A DNA stretch of 64,000 nucleotides, taken from positions 124,001-188,000 of the forward strand of contig NZ_JBIQLE010000004.1 in NCBI RefSeq assembly GCF_044464525.1. The letters run 5' to 3'. Position 1 is the stretch's first letter. Each line of letters opens with the position of its first letter. The notes below the pieces were generated by a model, which did no database searches, was not told the origin of the DNA, and saw only the letters and a list, made by a program, of their open reading frames with translations. The DNA comes from Pusillimonas sp044464525 (GTDB lineage: Bacteria > Pseudomonadota > Gammaproteobacteria > Burkholderiales > Burkholderiaceae_B). This document shows, one piece after another, positions 26,831-35,060 of the stretch. Position numbers and translations under genes: made by a program.

Positions 26831-29392
26831 TTACACCCGTCGGGCATTGTTGAACAACTGGCCTACCCACTCGATTGCGGAGACAGTGAGGGGCAGCCAT
26901 CGGCGCGTCTTGATTTCAATTTTGTGTTCGGTGTTGGCCCGTCCACATGCCACGTCGATATAGGCTGTTGACACCGGCTGCCGCCCAACCAAGTTGTTGC
27001 TCAGGCCGACACGTCGCCCGTTAAAACCCTTCATCCGGAACGAGCCTGCCGCGTCTTGTCGGTATGCATCCATGCCGGATGTATCCGTGATTGAGAGGGT
27101 GTACCTGTTGACAACAAGGCGTCCATTTACAAGGGCCTTATCGTTCTGGTCACGAACAAAAGGTGCAGTGGGGATAAAGCAGCCTTCAAACTCCACGCCC
27201 ACCTGTCCCGGCTTCGACCCCGAGTCGAGTGTGTCCGTGTAGAAGTTGTCGAAGTTGCTAATATGGTCCCCCAAGAATGCCACCTCGGAACCTTGCGACG
27301 CTACAACGTACACATCATCCAATACCGTTGGATCATCCTCACGGAAGAAGCCGGTTCCTGCCGCATAGTTTTCCGGTGAACGTTTCGCATCCAGGTACGG
27401 GTCAACAGACAGGTCCGCATCCACTACGAATTGTTCGAGCGCCACCCAAGGCCCTTGGGCGTTCTCGCGGATCGTAAAGACGAATAGGGTCGCCTCGTAG
27501 GAGGTAATCCCGATAATGCGTCCCACTGCCTCATGCCATTCCCAACGCGACCAGGAATCATGGACCCGACTCTGTGTTCCGGGCTGATCTATGAAGCGAT
27601 ATACGTAGAGGCCGTAGTCATTTCCGTCCGTTCGCAAGAACAAGGTATAGGGTGACGGTAGCGAAGCGAATTGGATTGGGCGTCCCCGGAGGTATTTGTC
27701 GAGCTGCTGGCTGACAAGGTACGTCTCAGGAGTTCCCTCAAACAGACCTAGCTGGAACTGAGATACACTCGCCGAGTATGGACTTGGGCCTTTCTGATTG
27801 GGGCTGCTGTCGTACTTCCCGTAGAACAGTAAGTTCCCAACCACAATTGGCTGTGCCATAGTTGCCCCCTTCTCACCTGCTGTAGTCGCAATCGACACAG
27901 TAGAAGGGGTCACAAGCTGCTTGCCACTTATGGTGTACTGGTTCCGTTCCCCGAACATGAACAGGTCCCGGTTATACGTCACGGCTCGGCTAATTACGTC
28001 GTCCTCTGCACCAAGCGCATACGCCTCCAACGGATCGTCGTCATCAAGACGCAACATGGAGGCCCTGAACCAGTTGAAGTAGTCGCCGACGCGGGACATA
28101 AACACTACCCCGTTCGACACGATTACAAGCCGGTCCATGAACACCGTCAGCAGGGTTATCCGCCGACCGAAGAAGTACGGTACCCCTCCTTTCGAGTCTA
28201 TGCCCCCCGCGACACTAGGCGCGTATTCCGGCACGTCCAGCCCTGTGGCACTGGCGAGTTGGGCAGGCGAATCCGCAATAATTAAAGATTGTCCGTCATC
28301 GCTCACCGTCCCAATGGCGAACACCTGCCCTGGGGTCACTACCTGTGCGGGTCCCTCTGACCACGTAACTGTCCCCCAGCCGCTACCTTGGTCACGCTTT
28401 GCGACCATGTAGTACTCCTCGGCGGTCCCCTGTGGACGGACTCGTACAACTTTTCCGTCAAGATGAATTGTGGACAGTTTCGCCGGGTCATCAACCTCGT
28501 TGTGTACCGCCCGGAACATGCTCCCGTCACCATTGTCAGACACGGATACATGCGACACCCCTGTCAGGACAATGGTTGATCCCACTCGGGAAACGCCACT
28601 CCCCATTGCAGAAGACAGAGTGTTCGCTAATTGAGTAGCGATGTTCTGTGGCTGGATACTATTGGAGGCGTCACCAATCCACTTGTTCACGGCCGAGTTG
28701 TACGCATTCACCCGGTCGTTAACCTTCTTCTGGTACTCCGGATCACTTTGGGGGATGTCCGAAGTGTCCAGTAGAGTCGGGTAGCTGGAGGTCATGGTGG
28801 TATACGACGCAGTGAAGTTCTGACCGTCACTGGCTCGTGTCACTGTGATGGTGTACGTTCGGTTGTACGTACCACCGCGCACCCAAGCTACCGCCCGCTG
28901 TGAAGTCGTCGCAAAGCGGTCGTTTGTGGTGTAGCCCGGTCCAAGCTTGTTTGACGCCATTATCAGGTAGCGCCCAACGGTAGTCACCGCCGACAGTCCA
29001 CCATAACGCCAAGGATCGAGTGCTCCCGGACTCGACTCCTCGTACACCACATTCAAGAACTTACCTGTCGCCTTGTTTAGGCAAAAGCAAAACGGTAAGG
29101 AATCGCCTGTGGGCCGCTCTGCTGCTTGGTACACCAGACTGTACTCTGTGTTCTCGGAGAAGAAGCTATATTCGCGGTAGTTCCTTAGGTACTCTTTCTG
29201 GCTTTCGGTCAGAGGGTCAATACCGAGCGGCTTCTCGTCCAAAGTAACGGAACCGTGTCGGCGGGCTACTCCACGCCGAGGGTCCGAAATCATGTTTACC
29301 TGTTCCCAGTTCTGGCCTGGAAGCCGGTCCTGCGCAATCTGTTCTGATACGCCTCTGGTCAGACTGGCGTAGCTTGATACTACCTTTGCCAC
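26831..29392 (-). CDS. Tail tubular protein B (T7 gp12-like nozzle)
   Basis: An 853-residue beta-rich protein opening with SSYASLTRGVSEQIAQDRLPGQ, a conserved start of nozzle proteins. Near residue 480 it carries the NRDLFMFGERNQYTISG segment typical of the family. It forms the hexameric distal tail tube. It overlaps the gp11-like gene by one base. Confidence 0.93.
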   Translation of the reverse strand: MAKVVSSYASLTRGVSEQIAQDRLPGQNWEQVNMISDPRRGVARRHGSVTLDEKPLGIDPLTESQKEYLRNYREYSFFSENTEYSLVYQAAERPTGDSLPFCFCLNKATGKFLNVVYEESSPGALDPWRYGGLSAVTTVGRYLIMASNKLGPGYTTNDRFATTSQRAVAWVRGGTYNRTYTITVTRASDGQNFTASYTTMTSSYPTLLDTSDIPQSDPEYQKKVNDRVNAYNSAVNKWIGDASNSIQPQNIATQLANTLSSAMGSGVSRVGSTIVLTGVSHVSVSDNGDGSMFRAVHNEVDDPAKLSTIHLDGKVVRVRPQGTAEEYYMVAKRDQGSGWGTVTWSEGPAQVVTPGQVFAIGTVSDDGQSLIIADSPAQLASATGLDVPEYAPSVAGGIDSKGGVPYFFGRRITLLTVFMDRLVIVSNGVVFMSRVGDYFNWFRASMLRLDDDDPLEAYALGAEDDVISRAVTYNRDLFMFGERNQYTISGKQLVTPSTVSIATTAGEKGATMAQPIVVGNLLFYGKYDSSPNQKGPSPYSASVSQFQLGLFEGTPETYLVSQQLDKYLRGRPIQFASLPSPYTLFLRTDGNDYGLYVYRFIDQPGTQSRVHDSWSRWEWHEAVGRIIGITSYEATLFVFTIRENAQGPWVALEQFVVDADLSVDPYLDAKRSPENYAAGTGFFREDDPTVLDDVYVVASQGSEVAFLGDHISNFDNFYTDTLDSGSKPGQVGVEFEGCFIPTAPFVRDQNDKALVNGRLVVNRYTLSITDTSGMDAYRQDAAGSFRMKGFNGRRVGLSNNLVGRQPVSTAYIDVACGRANTEHKIEIKTRRWLPLTVSAIEWVGQLFNNARRV

Positions 29393-30000
29393 TAACGGAC
29401 CCGATACGGATACATAACGCCTGCTGCGAATCTGGTACTGGGACGGACACCGCTAAGGATTCGCTGGATTCGGGGCGCATGGAACATGTTGAGTTGCTGG
29501 TTGCGGATGTGCATACGACGCACGCGACTGTATGCCTGCGTGTAAGCTGCGTAGAGCTTCTGGTACTTGGCATCGTCAGCATCGTAGGCGGCTTGAAAGT
29601 CTAACTGTGCCCGCAACGACACCATCTGCTTGACGTTCTTTGGCAAGTCGTCAAACGGAATCTCCCGGATCAGTTTGACCGATACGGGTCTGCCTATGTT
29701 GTAGGTAGCCCTTCCTGTGTCCCACAGACGATTCCCTCGTTGAACGATCATGCTATCGTCAGCCTCGACGTTGAGGGCGTCTGCCGGTACGTACACGGAC
29801 CCGTTACCCGGATCGTCGTGGAGAGTCACATAGTCTGTGTTGAACCACCAACCTAACTCCTGTTCGATTACGTTGGACTCGTCAAGAGTATTGAGTGCGG
29901 CTTGGACATACGGGTGGTCGGAATCCAGGGAGTTCAGCGGGGTTTCCCCCATAGATTTGAGGCAAGCATTGACCACGGTAAGTGGTGTAATTGCGGCCAT
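29392..30000 (-). CDS. Tail tubular protein A (T7 gp11-like adaptor)
   Basis: A 202-residue protein beginning MAAITPLTVVNACLKSMGETPLNSL, which closely follows the T7 gp11 opening. It forms the ring between connector and nozzle. The start at 30000 has AGGAG 5 bases upstream; the longer frame runs into the terminator stem and is not used. Confidence 0.92.
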   Translation of the reverse strand: MAAITPLTVVNACLKSMGETPLNSLDSDHPYVQAALNTLDESNVIEQELGWWFNTDYVTLHDDPGNGSVYVPADALNVEADDSMIVQRGNRLWDTGRATYNIGRPVSVKLIREIPFDDLPKNVKQMVSLRAQLDFQAAYDADDAKYQKLYAAYTQAYSRVRRMHIRNQQLNMFHAPRIQRILSGVRPSTRFAAGVMYPYRVR

Positions 30001-30065
30001 CTGTACTCCTGTTGACAGCCCAACCGTACACTTCGAGTGCAGAGGGTCGGGGCATATTGATAAAC

Positions 30066-30104
30066 GCAAAAATAGCCCGACACCATGTAGGTACCGGGCT
30101 ATTT
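30066..30104 (-). terminator. Terminator downstream of the capsid gene
   Basis: AAATAGCCCG (30070-30079) and CGGGCTATTT (30095-30104) form a perfect 10-bp stem, and the minus strand continues with TTTTTGCG. This corresponds in position to the T7 terminator after gene 10, which lets capsid transcripts outnumber those of the tail genes. Confidence 0.9.
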
Positions 30105-30112
30105 GGTAGGAC

Positions 30113-31126
30113 TTAGGCTGCTTCGATCAGACCAGCGAATGCGGGGTTGTTCGGCGTCACACCGAATGAGGTGTGGGCGTCGATGAACCACATTTTGGTG
30201 ATCGGATCGTAGAACACGTCCGGGGTCAGGGGGATGGTTTCACCAGCAAGCAATGCACGCGGCGAGAACGCGACGGCCACCGTCTTGCTAAAGTTACCAT
30301 CATAGGCATTGTTATTACCTGAATTGGACAGGTAGTGGCCTGTGATGTTCGTAGTGGGGAGGTTATTCGACACGTAGACAGGTACGCCATAGACAGCGAG
30401 GGACTTCGTGCGAATCTCCGTACCATCCGACAGGACGAAGTTCTTATCGACCAGACGGTCATTCTTCAAGAGCGTGTAATACGCCTTGGGCTTGAGGACA
30501 AGAACAATGTCATCCGTCAGAGGGTCAACATCCTTTTCTTCCATGTCCGCGAACAGGTCCGCGCACTTGTCCTCAAGGGCAGCAGGATCAAGCTCTTGGC
30601 CCGCAGTACTGAACGTCTTAACAGTGCCGGGTTGCCAGCCAGCAGGATAGTTTGTCATGCTGCTGATCTTAGCGGCCTTGACTGCCTGGATCAGGAAAGA
30701 CTGATCAATGAACTTGGCGAACTTCTTACCATGCTCCATACCAATAGCGGCACGAGCGTCGTAGGAGTTCTGGAAGTCATCCAGGAGGGGGACCATCGCA
30801 CGAGCATTGATAAGAGTATCAACGGTCAGCTTGATCTTTTGCGCCTGAACGACATTACCGTCGGGGGCTGTACCCGGAGTTACCTTCTGGAGGGTCGATT
30901 CACCAACTTGGAAGTTGGATATTGTCGAGGTGCCTCGGATAGAGCGGACGGGAACAAAGTTACGAACAATAGACTTGCGGGCAATGGTGCCCTCCACCAC
31001 TCCGCCGTACTCCTCAATGTGGAGGGCGAGTGGGTTGGTAGCGGACGGGGCCGTACCGATTTGTGCGTTGTTGCCGGTCTGGAGAACGGCACCGGGGCGC
31101 GTGATATTAGTAACGCTTACACCCAT
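30113..31126 (-). CDS. Major capsid protein (T7 gp10-like)
   Basis: A 337-residue HK97-fold coat protein. The conserved N-arm and E-loop region (LALHIEEYGGVVEGTIARKS) and the P-domain segment PLLDDFQNSYDARAAIGMEHG are as in T7 and phiKMV relatives. It is preceded by its own phage promoter, a 5' hairpin and AAGGAAA before the ATG, and followed by a terminator. Together these make it the most independently expressed virion gene. Confidence 0.96.
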   Translation of the reverse strand: MGVSVTNITRPGAVLQTGNNAQIGTAPSATNPLALHIEEYGGVVEGTIARKSIVRNFVPVRSIRGTSTISNFQVGESTLQKVTPGTAPDGNVVQAQKIKLTVDTLINARAMVPLLDDFQNSYDARAAIGMEHGKKFAKFIDQSFLIQAVKAAKISSMTNYPAGWQPGTVKTFSTAGQELDPAALEDKCADLFADMEEKDVDPLTDDIVLVLKPKAYYTLLKNDRLVDKNFVLSDGTEIRTKSLAVYGVPVYVSNNLPTTNITGHYLSNSGNNNAYDGNFSKTVAVAFSPRALLAGETIPLTPDVFYDPITKMWFIDAHTSFGVTPNNPAFAGLIEAA

Positions 31127-31191
31127 TCAGATTTCCTTTCTAATTATTTATCGGCGTGTCACTGACTGCCACGCTTTAGGCTCATGAAAGC

Positions 31192-31211
31192 GACACACCG
31201 ATCTGTGTGTC
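31192..31211 (-). other. 5' leader hairpin of the capsid transcript
   Basis: GACACAC (31192-31198) and GTGTGTC (31205-31211) pair around a 6-base loop immediately downstream of the phage promoter. T7 gene 10 also has a 5' stem that stabilises its mRNA. Confidence 0.6.
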
Positions 31212-31225
31212 ATGGTGGGTGCCGA
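31210..31225 (-). promoter_or_regulatory. Phage RNA polymerase promoter, capsid copy
   Basis: The minus strand reads TCGGCACCCACCATGA, identical to the copies at 18861 and 35005 over 16 bp. It lies about 85 bp before the capsid ATG and right after a terminator. Confidence 0.9.
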
Positions 31226-31240
31226 ATCGCTGAACAAACG

Positions 31241-31264
31241 AAAAGGGCCTCCCGAAGGAGGCCC
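31241..31264 (-). terminator. Terminator after the scaffold gene
   Basis: GGGCCTCC (31245-31252) pairs with GGAGGCCC (31257-31264) around a tetraloop, and the minus strand continues CTTTTCG. Stem and flanks are nearly identical to 18895-18919. Confidence 0.88.
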
Positions 31265-31284
31265 AGTCAGCGAGGCTTTAGTTT

Positions 31285-32106
31285 TTATCTGTATGCCATT
31301 CGGCGTGCTTGAAGTGCCCGGTACTCAGGCGTGCCCTCAATGGGCTTACCGCGCATAGACAGGCGGAGTTTATGAACCTCCTCCGCGTATTCCTTGGGAG
31401 ACAGAGGCCCGTACTGATTACCCGCCGGTTGTGTAGCCGCTGTAGCCCTCACAGGGGTCGCACGAGGAGGAGCTGACGCGCCCGTCGCCTCGTAGTAGTT
31501 ACTCACCAAGGCGCGGGCAACGGCCTCGGCCACAAAGCCACCACGCTCGAACGCGGCGTTGATCATTTCTTTTTCTTCGGGGTCCGCGTTCTGTCTGGCC
31601 CACTCGAATACCTCGGCCCACTGTTCCTCGCCGCCAGCCGCTTCGACCACAATCCGCTGCACAGCTTCCGTCTTAGCCTGCATTGCTGCCACTGCCTCTC
31701 GGTACCCAGCTTCGGCCAGAGCAATGTAAGCGTCGGCACCTGGAATCTGTTTCGAGGCTAACAACGCTTTAATGGGACCGAAATTGCCCTTCGCGGCTGC
31801 CTGCATTTCCGGACATGTATCAATGTCCAAGCCGAGCTGTCCGGCCCACTTGAGAACAGTGTCTAGGTTCTCATTACCTGTGGACTCGTAGGTAGTGGAT
31901 GCACCAAAGATGCCTTCATACTCGTTAGAAACACCCTCCGGGGCCGGTTGTTGCCCCTCCCCTTCCACATTGGCAGGGGCTGCTTTGACAGGCGCAGCAG
32001 GAGTCGCAGCCTGAACAGGGCCACCCTGCGTAGGGGCAGTAGCCGCTGGGGTGGACGGGTTTTGGGTCGTTGCAGGAATTGTCGCTTCTTGAGTCTCGGT
32101 CGTCAT
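31285..32106 (-). CDS. Capsid assembly scaffold (T7 gp9-like)
   Basis: A 273-residue acidic protein with a Pro/Ala/Thr-rich, probably disordered N-terminal 80 residues and helical remainder, ending in basic EYRALQARRMAYR. This is the general build of T7-type scaffolds, whose basic C-terminal helix binds the coat protein. It lies between connector and capsid genes, as expected. AAGGAAATGA precedes the ATG. Confidence 0.92.
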   Translation of the reverse strand: MTTETQEATIPATTQNPSTPAATAPTQGGPVQAATPAAPVKAAPANVEGEGQQPAPEGVSNEYEGIFGASTTYESTGNENLDTVLKWAGQLGLDIDTCPEMQAAAKGNFGPIKALLASKQIPGADAYIALAEAGYREAVAAMQAKTEAVQRIVVEAAGGEEQWAEVFEWARQNADPEEKEMINAAFERGGFVAEAVARALVSNYYEATGASAPPRATPVRATAATQPAGNQYGPLSPKEYAEEVHKLRLSMRGKPIEGTPEYRALQARRMAYR

Positions 32107-32114
32107 TCATTTCC

Positions 32115-33656
32115 TTACTGTTGAGCTTGCGCTGCTGCACCCGCGACGGGGCCAGCGACTGCCTGCTCTAATTGTTGTTGCTGCCGCTGGGCCATAAGCT
32201 GTTTCTGTACTTCGGGTGGATTCACGTATAGCTTCGGATCAACCCCGCGACCAGCGAAAATCGCATCGGCAATGGCAGTCGCGTTAAGTACGAACTCCAA
32301 CGGTCCCTGCATCGCGGCCTGGAGCTGCGCCATATCCACGATACATAACTTGAGATTTTCTAGGTCAGCGTTTCGAGAGAGTGCATCCAGACCCGTGATG
32401 ATGGTTGGACGGATTCCAGTATCCCCTAGGGAGACACCGGACATACGGGCCAACCAATAGGCCAGTGGGAGCTGGAAGTCCACGGCCAGCCGGGAGTACA
32501 CGCCGCCTAGGGAAGTCTCAAGCTCTTGAGCCTGCATACGGATTTCTTCTGCAGTAACCCGTTCGGCGTCGCGGATCACACTTGATCCGAGCAAGAATGT
32601 TCGGCCTATGCGATTGACGTACTTAGCCAGCACGGTATCCATGAGCTGCAATCCGTGGGCTACACCGGCACCGGAGGCTGACAAAGCAATGATGTCGTCT
32701 TTAACCCCAGGAATGGCGGCACCATTCTCGGTTTCCATAAGGTCCTCAGGCTGTGTGTTGCCTGCTGGGTTCACGATCCACCGGAACTCAGATGCCAGAA
32801 TCGCTGCCTTCAATTCAGCTTCGGACAGTGCCGATAGGGCCATGAAGTCCCCGGCGCACTGTTCTACTAATCCGATCCCATAGTCCTGCCCATCGGGTAA
32901 TTCCCAGGTCAGCGGGCGGTATGGAAGCTCCTCGGGTGAGTACACCCCGTTATATTTGGCCGGTAATGCAACGTCATCCACATACGTCGTGACGTGATAC
33001 CTGCCGTCTCCCTGGAGCTGGACTCGCGTGAACCATGTCACGTCCTGACATGTTCTGGGGTCCTCCGGATTCATGTGTTTATAGGCGGGGAGCTGGTTCA
33101 GTAATTGTTGAACCTCAATCTCTAGCTCTGCAAACGACACCACCTCCTTGATGATGATGTCCACCACCTTCCCGCTCATGCTGCGCTTCACCGTGTACTT
33201 CTTGATTCCAAGTACGCGGAGAGGGCTTTCCCGGTCATTCCCGAGGATCAAAAGACAGTTGCCAGTGACAATCAAGTGCCGGCACACCTCATATAGTCGA
33301 GGCCGTGTCGCCATCTGGTCCAGAAGACGCATACTGTCTTTCTCGGCGGTTGCCAGTAGGGACTGGATTTGTCCCACTGCGACACCAAGTTCCTCCGAAA
33401 TACCTGCCGGAATTTCGTAGCGCATGAAAGGACGACTAGGGGCAAACAGCGCGAGGATCAGTTTGTTTGCTAGGCTGTTGACGGCCAATGCACCAACAGA
33501 CTGGTAATCCGTTTGGAGTTCCGTGCTCTGTTGGTTGTAACCGTCCGTGGGGCAGATTATTGGGATGGTGAACGCCGCGTATTTCTCGCAGCGTGTCACC
33601 AATGGCCGCCGTTTGCCCTCGGCGGCTTCCCATGCTTCCTTGACGTGGGAACGCAT
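32115..33656 (-). CDS. Head-tail connector/portal (T7 gp8-like)
   Basis: A 513-residue portal. Conserved stretches include the N-terminal LVTRCEKYAAFTIPII, NSLANKLILALFAPSRPFMRYEI, and VTAEEIRMQAQELETSLGGVYSRL. The C-terminus is Gln-rich. It forms the dodecameric ring for DNA packaging and tail attachment. It overlaps the preceding small virion gene by one base. Confidence 0.95.
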   Translation of the reverse strand: MRSHVKEAWEAAEGKRRPLVTRCEKYAAFTIPIICPTDGYNQQSTELQTDYQSVGALAVNSLANKLILALFAPSRPFMRYEIPAGISEELGVAVGQIQSLLATAEKDSMRLLDQMATRPRLYEVCRHLIVTGNCLLILGNDRESPLRVLGIKKYTVKRSMSGKVVDIIIKEVVSFAELEIEVQQLLNQLPAYKHMNPEDPRTCQDVTWFTRVQLQGDGRYHVTTYVDDVALPAKYNGVYSPEELPYRPLTWELPDGQDYGIGLVEQCAGDFMALSALSEAELKAAILASEFRWIVNPAGNTQPEDLMETENGAAIPGVKDDIIALSASGAGVAHGLQLMDTVLAKYVNRIGRTFLLGSSVIRDAERVTAEEIRMQAQELETSLGGVYSRLAVDFQLPLAYWLARMSGVSLGDTGIRPTIITGLDALSRNADLENLKLCIVDMAQLQAAMQGPLEFVLNATAIADAIFAGRGVDPKLYVNPPEVQKQLMAQRQQQQLEQAVAGPVAGAAAQAQQ

Positions 33657-33970
33657 TACAGGCGGATACCTACTCCACCTTGAGTTCCACCGATGGACAC
33701 CCCGGCTATGCCGTTGCGTTTGCGGGGATCGCGATCATCAAATTGGCTCTGCTGGGCCGTAGGACCTCCCGTTGTAAGAGGGATTCCCAGTTCCTCCGTC
33801 GGAGCTGGGGCACCGGGCGACACGTTAGCGACAGGCATATCACCTGGAACCGCCAAGTGAATCTGTGGGACAACTCCTGTCGGGGGACCCTCAAATCTCT
33901 GACGTTCCAATTCAGCCTGTTGTTCACTCCGGGCACGCAATCTATTTTCGAGAATCATTGCGCCTAACAT
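33656..33970 (-). CDS. Small virion-region protein with C-terminal GVGIRL
   Basis: A 104-residue Pro/Gly/Gln-rich protein, helical only at its N-terminus (ILENRLRARSEQQAELERQRF). It ends in GGVGIRL, nearly the same tail as the adjacent protein at 33980-34384 (GVGIKL). T7 gp7.3, encoded in this region, ends in GGGINI and is a virion tail component. By position and tail this is probably a gp6.7/gp7.3-type particle protein. AGGA lies 6 bases upstream of its ATG. Confidence 0.65.
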   Translation of the reverse strand: MLGAMILENRLRARSEQQAELERQRFEGPPTGVVPQIHLAVPGDMPVANVSPGAPAPTEELGIPLTTGGPTAQQSQFDDRDPRKRNGIAGVSIGGTQGGVGIRL

Positions 33971-33979
33971 CCCGAATCC

Positions 33980-34384
33980 TTACAGTTTGATTCCGACACC
34001 CGAGGACGATCCGCCCAGTGGTGACGAACTACCACTTCGGTAGCGACGACGGGCTTGTTCGGTATCCTGAGCATCCGGTGCCGTAATGTCCGGGCTTGTG
34101 TCTTCAACCGGGCGGGATTTCGCCTCCTCTGCAAGCTGCGCCGCAACCGTTGCCTGATTGATATTCGCGGCCTGAGCTGCCGCTGCAGCCGCTGACTGTT
34201 GCCGCACCAGATTCACCTGCTGCGCCGCCGCTTCCTGGGCTGCCTTGGCCTGTTCTTCTGCCGCCTTGCGGGTTGCCTCAGCCTGCTTCTCCGCCGCGTC
34301 GCGGATCGCGTCAGCCTCTCCGCCCGGATCAATACCGAATACCTTGCCTACTACGCTTCCAACCTTCTTAACTACACTGCCCAT
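33980..34384 (-). CDS. Probable gp7.3-like virion protein
   Basis: A 134-residue protein. Residues 1-20 are basic (MGSVVKKVGSVVGKVFG), then comes an Ala/Glu/Gln-rich helix (about 25-90), a disordered acidic stretch and the C-terminal SSPLGGSSSGVGIKL. T7 gp7.3 has the same plan, a Lys/Val-rich start and a Gly/Ser-rich GGGINI end. A role in the particle, perhaps as an adsorption or ejection component, is inferred from that. Confidence 0.65.
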   Translation of the reverse strand: MGSVVKKVGSVVGKVFGIDPGGEADAIRDAAEKQAEATRKAAEEQAKAAQEAAAQQVNLVRQQSAAAAAAQAANINQATVAAQLAEEAKSRPVEDTSPDITAPDAQDTEQARRRYRSGSSSPLGGSSSGVGIKL

Positions 34385-34821
34385 TAAAGGACCTCCTTCA
34401 TTAGTTGCCTTGCGAGGGGCTTAAACCCACCTCGCTCATACACCCGGTCGAGCGCCCGATGGCGGATAGAGTTCCCCGCTACCACATGCTTACAGTCATG
34501 AAGCCGGGCCAAAGCCTCTAGTGCTTTGGGGATTACCGAGAGGTCGCCGGGAAGCGATCCCAGTCGAACGACAATGACCTCGAACAGGATGTTTGACGAG
34601 AGAAGGGGTGAAGGGCCGTACTCATAGACGATCAAGAACTTGCCGACTATGGCTGCTTTAATCTCCCCAGTAATTATCTGGCGGTAGATGGTGGATGGGC
34701 TTTTAGCGTCTGCGTAGTACGGATGGCCTTTATGTTGCTCATAGACTTTCACCGCCGCTGCGTGGACTGCGGCCCAGTGGAATCGGTCCCACTGGTCAGG
34801 GAGTAATAACGAATCCGTCAC
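34384..34821 (-). CDS. GNAT-fold phage protein
   Basis: A 145-residue protein with acetyltransferase-like order: AAIVGKFLIVYEYG, then LFEVIVVRLGS, the helix IPKALEALARLHDCKHVVAG, and a C-terminal YERGGFKPL resembling the GNAT Y-x-x-x-G-F-x segment. T7 gp13 and many podoviruses carry such degenerate GNAT proteins near the virion genes. The acetyl-CoA loop is not convincing, so a structural role is possible. I chose GTG at 34821 because AAGG precedes it by 6 bases; it overlaps the previous gene by 26 bp. Confidence 0.65.
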   Translation of the reverse strand: MTDSLLLPDQWDRFHWAAVHAAAVKVYEQHKGHPYYADAKSPSTIYRQIITGEIKAAIVGKFLIVYEYGPSPLLSSNILFEVIVVRLGSLPGDLSVIPKALEALARLHDCKHVVAGNSIRHRALDRVYERGGFKPLARQLMKEVL

Positions 34822-34981
34822 GTAATACCTTGAGTACCCTCTGAATCCCGATCTGCTGTCCAGCCTGTAAGTCAGTCGTGGTGGAAGAGACAAACGGCTC
34901 TGCCGCACCTCCTACCGCTTTCTCTATGGCGCGGTACGCTTCCGGACTCAAGCGATGCAGTACCACTTCATTCTTGTTCAT
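34796..34981 (-). CDS. Small phage protein, first gene after the late promoter
   Basis: A 61-residue protein (MNKNEVVLHRLSPEAYRAIE...). The first half looks helical, and the second has TTTDLQAGQQIGIQRVLKVL. It is the first gene transcribed from the phage promoter at 35005-35020. A longer frame upstream crosses that promoter and is not used. I do not recognise it; T7 has small genes 6.5/6.7 at this place. Confidence 0.65.
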   Translation of the reverse strand: MNKNEVVLHRLSPEAYRAIEKAVGGAAEPFVSSTTTDLQAGQQIGIQRVLKVLRDGFVITP

Positions 34982-35004
34982 TGGCTCCAATCCCTTATCT
35001 TGCG

Positions 35005-35020
35005 TCATGGTGGGTGCCGA
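35005..35020 (-). promoter_or_regulatory. Phage RNA polymerase promoter, late-region entry
   Basis: The minus strand reads TCGGCACCCACCATGA. It lies between the RNA polymerase stop and the first virion-region gene, so it would launch late transcription. It forms one arm of an inverted repeat with 35038-35052. Confidence 0.9.
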
Positions 35021-35037
35021 TACACCCGAGTTCATTT

Positions 35038-35052
35038 GGCACTCACCATGAC
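35038..35052 (+). promoter_or_regulatory. Rightward copy of the phage promoter, antisense to RNA polymerase gene
   Basis: The plus strand reads GGCACTCACCATGAC, one base different from the leftward copies and closer to T7 (ACTCAC). Transcription would run into the 3' end of the polymerase gene in antisense. The two motifs are separated by 17-20 bp and also form a 15-bp inverted repeat that could fold in RNA. Confidence 0.65.
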
Positions 35053-35060
35053 TACTTACG

